Below are positions 58,450-64,000 of a stretch of DNA of 64,000 nt, in pieces. Every line of letters starts with the position of its first letter. Position 1 is the stretch's first letter. Under the pieces are notes generated by a model that saw only the letters and a list, made by a program, of their open reading frames with translations, was not told the DNA's origin and did not search any database. This DNA is from Trichostrongylus colubriformis (Eukaryota > Nematoda > Chromadorea > Rhabditida > Trichostrongylidae), in contig OZ022257.1 in the NCBI GenBank assembly GCA_963978905.1, positions 45,580,203 to 45,644,202 on the forward strand, in the 5' to 3' direction. The translations under genes were made by a program, and so were the position numbers.

Positions 58450-59700
58450 ACACCTTAACAGATTTTCGACGAAACCTCACGACACTGTAAACACTGGGAA
58501 AACGACACCGCAGAACCACGAGATAGACCGCTATAGTCAAAAGACTTTGAACTGAATACTTCAGAGCCCCGGTTCAAAAAACTAATATGAGGCGCAAGTT
58601 CCCGCGTAATGGACAGTGATTCTTTCCGGCGACTGACTTTTGGATCTCTGACCTTAATCCGGAATACTTCAAGGGTTTTGTGCGCCCGGTTTTTTTTTTT
58701 CATGTGGAACCGAAAGGGGGTCGATACGCGTGACCTCACCTTACCGTAGAAATGCTCCTTAATGCGCACATTAAGAAGTCTACCTCTCTCCATATTCATC
58801 TCCACATTTCTGGCAGGAGATGTTGTAGACAATCTCTGTAGTATTAGTCTCCTTCTTTGCCAGCAAGGCATATTATACAGTTGAGTGAAATATAAATGCG
58901 GTCATATAGACAGCTTCGAACCAGGCGTTTCTTGAGGTTGTTCAGAGAAACTGTCACGATTACGAACTTGGTTTCTAGACCCAGACATCCCTTCAGGCAC
59001 TTCTTGATGAGAGTGTTGACTTCATCAAAGGTAATGGTCCATCATTAGAGATAAATGAGATCTTTTCAGCTAATGGGCTACCAATGGTTTTGTGGCACAG
59101 GGCACGCGTTTTATCTTTATGCCTTGGTTGTTGTACGAATCCGTTCTACGCGCAATTTCTTAAGCTCATGTCACGAACTCTTCCCTTCCCTTGGGACTCT
59201 GACAGCTGCTCACTTTGTCTGCATAGGATGCGCTGACCGATAGTGAACAATGATGTTTTTGCTGTTAGGCTTTCTATACCACCTAGTGACATAGGAACCC
59301 CCCCCCCCTCCCCGGACCGGGCTTGAACATTGAGGAAGGTAACAATTATGAGAGAGGTTTTCGCGCGTCAATCTGATTTGCTCGGATTGCCCATTTATCT
59401 TTTTGATGTACTTTTCCATTTCTTATTGTTTGCAACGGACTACGAAGCAATCGCCGATGTTACGACAGTAAAGCGATGGGAGTAGAATCTCAGTACAGAA
59501 TTTTCCATTTCAGCGACAAAGGCAATGGCTGAAGTTTGCCAACAGCGGTCCCATCGCTAAGCCTCTAGTCCATGCGAAGTACTTTCCCGACCGTCTGGAG
59601 ATGTTACACTTCAGGCATTCTTCGAACAACATCATGCCCTATCCCATCGAACCACTGGTAGCCCATTAGCTGGGAAGACTCCCTTTGTAATACCCTTTAT
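58450..59700 (-). pseudogene. Decayed Penelope-like element: RT, linker and endonuclease
   Basis: From right to left on minus: RT remnants RGLAMGPLLANF and YCRNIGDCFV (the Y-x-D-D region, mutated) near 59590-59440; the post-RT block YVTRWYRKPNSKNIIVHYRS near 59300; the linker VNTLIKKCLKGCLGLETKFV and LNNLKKRLVRSCLYDR near 58990-58890; and a broken GIY-YIG part NVRIKEHFYGKVRSR near 58760. Many stops and shifts. The order matches complete PLEs, confirming the identity of the fragments at 1-540 and 25738-27540. A short inverted match (CAGCTAATGGGCTACCA) lies at 59068 and 59663. Confidence 0.75.
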
Positions 59701-59759
59701 CACTGATGAAGTTTGCACCTCCGTACGGCAGTGTCTGAGTAAGTGTCGTCGCGCGAATC

Positions 59760-61044
59760 AAAAATCACGTGTCCAGAGTCGCGCTCTCAGTACAGGCCAA
59801 GGAAGCGCGAAAGCACCGCTATTGCTTGCTGTCATCAGAAGTAGGCGGTATACGGTTCTGTCGTTCGCGACGATCAGCTGATCGTCTCACCATCACCCAG
59901 AACCTTCCTCTCTTCCTCGGTCGAACCCGACCAGGTACAGGCACGCTGGCTTCTCTGTTAACCACAAGTACCACACTTTCCCTGACGACATGCTCTCTCA
60001 CATGGAGTGTGCAGACAGAGTAGCAGAAACGGAGGTGGACCACCAATGGCACAACCGCGACGCAGCGGCGCGCACACCGCGAAGTCTTCTTCCGGTCAGT
60101 CTGTTTGCGAAGTACTCGACGCTTACTATTCAACCGTTCGTGAATAGAGCCGTGTGGTCATTCGATACATATCGATTCCCTTTGGTTTCTCAGCCTGTTT
60201 CCTATTCGCCTGATAGCTGACCATCTCCTTACACCATCGCCTACTCATAAAATCGCCAAAAACCATTTGGGTACATCTCGTCAATATTCACAGATGTTAG
60301 AAATGAACTTTATAAGATGCGTCATATAGTCGAGTATGACGGAGCCGCTAAACTCCTTTTTCAATTTTCTTGAACATCCTCTCGCCTCTTGAGCCACCGT
60401 TTCTCAATTTGGGATCAAAAGAATGTTAGTGAAATGAAAGGCATTTATTCACAGTAATCATAAAGGTCAACTTACAGTTCTTTTGCTTCTGACCTTTTGA
60501 TGACATGAGATCCCAAGTCAGAGAGGGTATGGTTAATCTGAAGCTGAAGGCTTTCACCCTCAATTAGCATATATAGAGGCATATTCGAGTATTAACCTCA
60601 GAAGGGGAACCCAAAAGGACGTTCTTTGATAATTTCCGTCTAGAAAACTTTAACGCGTACAGGTCTGTAGTTGCAGCTCTGCTGTGAGAAGATAGACCAA
60701 CGAACCCGCTTTGAATTTGAGATACACAGCAGTTTTATCAAGACGTGTTTGACAGTAGTTCACATTATTCATTGCGATTGGGGCCCGACTCATAGGATGC
60801 TTCGGATGGGGAGGTCCGTTGTGGAGGCAGCTATGGCTCGAGCGCCTTATTTGCAAATTAGCTGGAAGGGGCCTCACCTAACGTTATACACCCGTTTTAG
60901 ATATTTATTTGAAACTTTTACCCACTCAAGCTATGCCCTATTCAAGCTTAAAGGTCGAAGTTTTGATCTAGGAGAATCAAAAGCAAAAGTTCACTTGATC
61001 TAATCAATGAAAACAAAATAGTTTATTGTTGCACTGCACCATGC
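59760..61044. other. No gene supported
   Basis: Overlapping frames on both strands at 59769-60220 are Arg/Ser-rich and unassigned. From about 60780 the sequence is the downstream flank shared with 38480-38768, part of the Kunitz-gene duplication. Confidence 0.4.
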
Positions 61045-61986
61045 TCATTTACAACAGAATGCAAAGTAAGCGTTCTCACGACATTCGGAATCGTCTGGAC
61101 AGAATTTGTGTTTGCACGACTTTCCCAGATAATCGTAACCCTGAACATCTTTTCTAGTTTTGAAATTTCTACCAGCGGGGGAATGCTTTTAGCTGGGAAG
61201 AAAGAGAAAAGGATAGACAAAGAAGGAATCAAAACAAGTAAACAGAGAATGACTTGTAGTACAGCTGCTGCTAGGGCTAACAGATAGGATGGCAAGCGAT
61301 TTCGCGAATTTCATAGTATATAGATTTTTGGGCAATGTTTCATGCACAGGTGGATTGAAGGACGCAGAGTGCCTTCATTACCTGTTTAAGAGCTCTTCTA
61401 GCATGAACGAACTACATACCTCGCCTTGCTCTATCGTTTTACCTTTACCTGCATCCGCGCACTTTGTTAGCGGAGTTCTCCTACACAGTATGCGCCGACA
61501 CAAGCGTTTCGAGTCAACGTATTTTAACGCATTGCTTTATAAGTGCACGACTTACCTCTACCTTAACAATCGTCTTACTACCACAATCCCGATCTTCTGC
61601 TTGCGCTGAAGAATCACCATAAATCAATAGATAATACTTGAAGAAAAGGTAATAGTTGTCACCTGTAGCATCATCGTCGCAGCATAATCCTTTCTTTCCC
61701 TCCTCTTCATCCTCAGCACCAACACAGGTCGAATCTGGTGGGCAGTCATTCTCCTCACGGCAGCGTCCCCTCGGGTGCGCCCCTCCGGCGCACGTGAACC
61801 ATTCGTCTGAATCAATCAATTATTAATGACTTTGCGGAAGTATCAGATGAATTCTTTCAAGTAGATGCCATTACCTATAGGTGCGCACTCCATGCACTCG
61901 GAACGTGTTAGGTGGTTGTTATCGTTTCCGCCACATCCACTATATTTGAATGGGAAACAATCCTTATTCTTTGGATCGTAGAAGTG
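61045..61986 (-). CDS. Kunitz plus cysteine-rich secreted protein, paralogue B (3' exons)
   Basis: Minus exons: 61875-61986, 61663-61806, 61556-61605 and 61045-61140, the same phases and splice sites as paralogue A. The Kunitz part reads HFYDPKNKDCFPFKYSGCGG and ECMEC, again with C-x2-C at the end. The second exon is six residues longer than in A through an acidic loop (GAEDEEEGKKG) between CPPDSTC and LCC. The third ends VKVE, the fourth reads GYDYLGKSCKHKFCPDDSEC and ends FAFCCK. Frames and splice sites are intact, so it is probably expressed. As in A, the upstream exon with the signal peptide and first Kunitz cysteines was not located. Duplicate flanks run from about 60780 to 62464. Confidence 0.78.
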
Positions 61987-62470
61987 CTACAAACAACAAT
62001 ATTGAATCAACACCTCTCTATCAAAAAAAGGGTGTGTATAGTAAGTAATTGTCACGTTGTAATGTTGAACACTCTTCACATAATTTTGACGATGTCTATG
62101 AATTTTCAGAGAAAGCCCATTCGTTTCTTTTGGCCCTCCACTTAATAGCCTTATTGAAGACGGTACTGTGAGGATAGAAAAGCGTAGCCGACAAAAAGCG
62201 AAATTTCACGTACTAAAAATGCAGGAAAAAAAGAACTGTAGCAACTTGTGATTCCCTACTCAGTCAGGTGTTAACTATGTATGATCTATGTAGTGAAGGC
62301 ACAATCCGTGACAAATGTTAGTACTATGCTTGAGTCCCTGAGCCCTGAGTCTCCTTGAGTCTAGTGCACAGTGCCATTACTGCAGGGAGAGGGTGAGTGA
62401 TAAACGCGTACAGAACCTGCAAACAAGATGATGCCCACCGTCTCAAAATGACTGACACCCACTTAGATTT

Positions 62471-63260
62471 AAAGGCAGCTTTAGGGGAAATTCGGACGAA
62501 AAGTAAAAGAAGTAGTGAATTGGAAAGCCGAGATGCCTAGTAACAGGACAGTATAGAAAAAACGAATGGAAATGGCCAAAAACCTGAGAAATAGGACTCC
62601 TTCCCACCGCTGGTTCTAGCCGCGGACGACCTTCCCGTCAAGAGGCGGGTAGTCCGCATAGGTTTTCCATTGACATTACCAAGACGTAAACATGAAGGGA
62701 TGTTCGGAAATGCGACAGCAACTGTTTTCATGTGGTGAGCTTCAAGCTAAAAGTGAGAAAGCGCGCTGCGACACTTTCAATCCTGCCGATCTCCTTGACC
62801 AACCTCACCGTGACCAACCACTAATCACGTCGCCAGGAGGCGGGCTGCCCTAACCAAGGCGACTTGTCCTGATGAGGCCGCCTCCGCCATTGCTCAAAGG
62901 GGCGCCTTTTGTGGGGGTTTCGCCATACATAAGCCTTTCAGCCCCGTAATTTTTTAGTCAATGTCTCCTTTTGGGATTTCCTGTTACCCACATTATCCCA
63001 AACACGGTCTTTAACTAGCAGCGGCACCTATGTGCTGAGAGGATAGCTATCCATTGTGACTACATAACACAGAAGAAATTCTCGTAGTAAATGCAAAGTC
63101 ATTGAGTGATAACATCAAGGGGAAATCTGTCCAGACACTTCCATATGGGCTGTAATCTCGTCAAAGCCAAATGTTATGAAGATCTTATTTTCAAGGCTTT
63201 TGGAAGCTCTCTTTGATTTTTCTTTACTCCTGTGTTCCTTAGCACAACAAAAAATTTAAT
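62471..63260 (-). repeat. Interspersed repeat with decayed ORF, copy 2
   Basis: Matches 29324-29990 in the same orientation with a roughly 130-bp insertion near 63020-63150. The shared minus frame here is 62537-62731 (VAFPNIPSCLRLGN, GRSSAARTSGGK). It abuts the end of the Kunitz duplication at 62464. Confidence 0.55.
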
Positions 63261-64000
63261 TGAGCGCGATATTTCTCCAACGTCACCGTGTAGACCTTTA
63301 AGGTACCTACCACTGCAACAGGAAGCTCCACCAAAAGAGCCATGTCGTAAGAATGTACCCCACAAGGATGCATATGGCTCCCCCGCATCTTCAGTCTGTA
63401 TGGATGAGGCAATCAATTATTTTAGAAAAAGCGCCTGTTTTATATTTGTTGGAGCAACTGTTGATGCCATACGCGCTACTACTAGGTAATAAAATGTGAA
63501 GAATGTGAATCGAAAGCAGAAATAGAAGTATCGATTACCACGAATTTCCACCAACAGTCTCCGACTATAGAAGGGAATTGCAATGAGTACCACAATGTCC
63601 AGACAGATTTTTTGGTACCATTAATTTTTGATTCTCGGGATGAAGGATAGCACGTGTTCCCGGAAAGCGCGAATTGTTAGTTTGAATTCCACTTGAGAAC
63701 AAAGGCTTTTCACAGCTCACCATCCCTTCAGCAGCTTTCGCATCGTCGCGAACATTGCAGTGTTCCCCTAGCGACTCTTTCGGCTAATTGGAGACATTAG
63801 GATGGCAGCGCAGCGAAGTTGCAATAGAGGTCGCAGGGCGCATTTTTTTGATGCGAGATCCACCACAAATCACCTCTGCCGTGTTCGAATATTCCCTCCT
63901 GTTCCCATTTCCTCCCTGCCCCTGATCGTGCTTTTAAAATCAGCAGATGCATAAAGTAAATAGTATCGGAAATCCATAACTTCCATAGCTCGTCGCAATG
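63261..64000. other. No gene seen
   Basis: Frames at 63174-63489 overlap on both strands and are unassigned. No exon or repeat is supported to the window end. Confidence 0.4.

Noticed and set aside
61023..61295. 90-codon hydrophobic frame (LLALAAAVLQVILCLLVLIP)
   Set aside because: It overlaps the intron and last exon of the Kunitz gene in the wrong frame; the in-phase frame gives the conserved FCCK ending.

Overview
The window looks like nuclear DNA of a nematode, most likely a clade V (strongylid, hookworm-like) parasite. This is inferred from TTTTCAG-type 3' splice sites, small multi-exon genes for secreted cysteine-rich proteins, a Kunitz plus cysteine-rich gene pair, and a very dense load of Tc1/mariner, Penelope-like (PLE), Mutator-like and miniature elements. 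There are no bacterial operons, rRNA or tRNA genes, or CRISPR arrays. Intact coding sequence is only a few kb of the 64 kb.

Layout. 1-860: 3' end of a Penelope-like retroelement. 861-7763: miniature elements and a degenerate satellite of about 420-bp period. 7764-11610: a broken leucine-rich-repeat gene and a decayed transposase of TNP2 type. 12.6-13.2 kb: 120-bp tandem repeat. 15.4-17.7 kb (minus): a six-exon gene for a secreted protein of about 259 residues with about 40 cysteines in the mature part. 18.6-21.6 kb (minus): a ten-exon mitochondrial oxodicarboxylate carrier (SLC25A21 type), the best-supported gene. 22.3-23.5 kb: nested miniature elements. 23.9-29.0 kb: a foldback element invaded by a DD37D maT transposon, a head-to-head Penelope pair with its own 12-bp target duplication, and a deleted mariner. 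29.1-32.3 kb: PLE 3' end, interspersed repeat, an IR/DR-type Tc1-like element and a mariner remnant. 38.8-40.2 kb and 61.0-62.0 kb (both minus): two paralogous Kunitz plus cysteine-rich secreted-protein genes 22 kb apart. 43.4-44.4 kb (minus): fragment of a spliced cysteine-rich gene, possibly envelope-derived. 44.5-46.0 kb: palindromic mariner with a second element inside it. 52.5-53.8 kb: retroelement RT tail and deleted mariner. 54.0-58.2 kb: nine tandem copies, spaced 457-458 bp, of a signal-peptide first exon fused to half of a Mutator-like miniature element, with one upstream TATA box. 58.4-59.7 kb: decayed PLE.

The most unusual structure is the 54.0-58.2 kb array. Each unit carries the same start codon, a hydrophobic leader and a GT splice donor, and units fall into two linked haplotypes that mostly alternate, so the array grew recently and partly as dimers. 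A complete short Mutator-like element caps its downstream end. The two Kunitz paralogues flank this region and one serves as a near-empty site for a transposon in the other. Statements about families come from motif recognition by eye; no database search was run.
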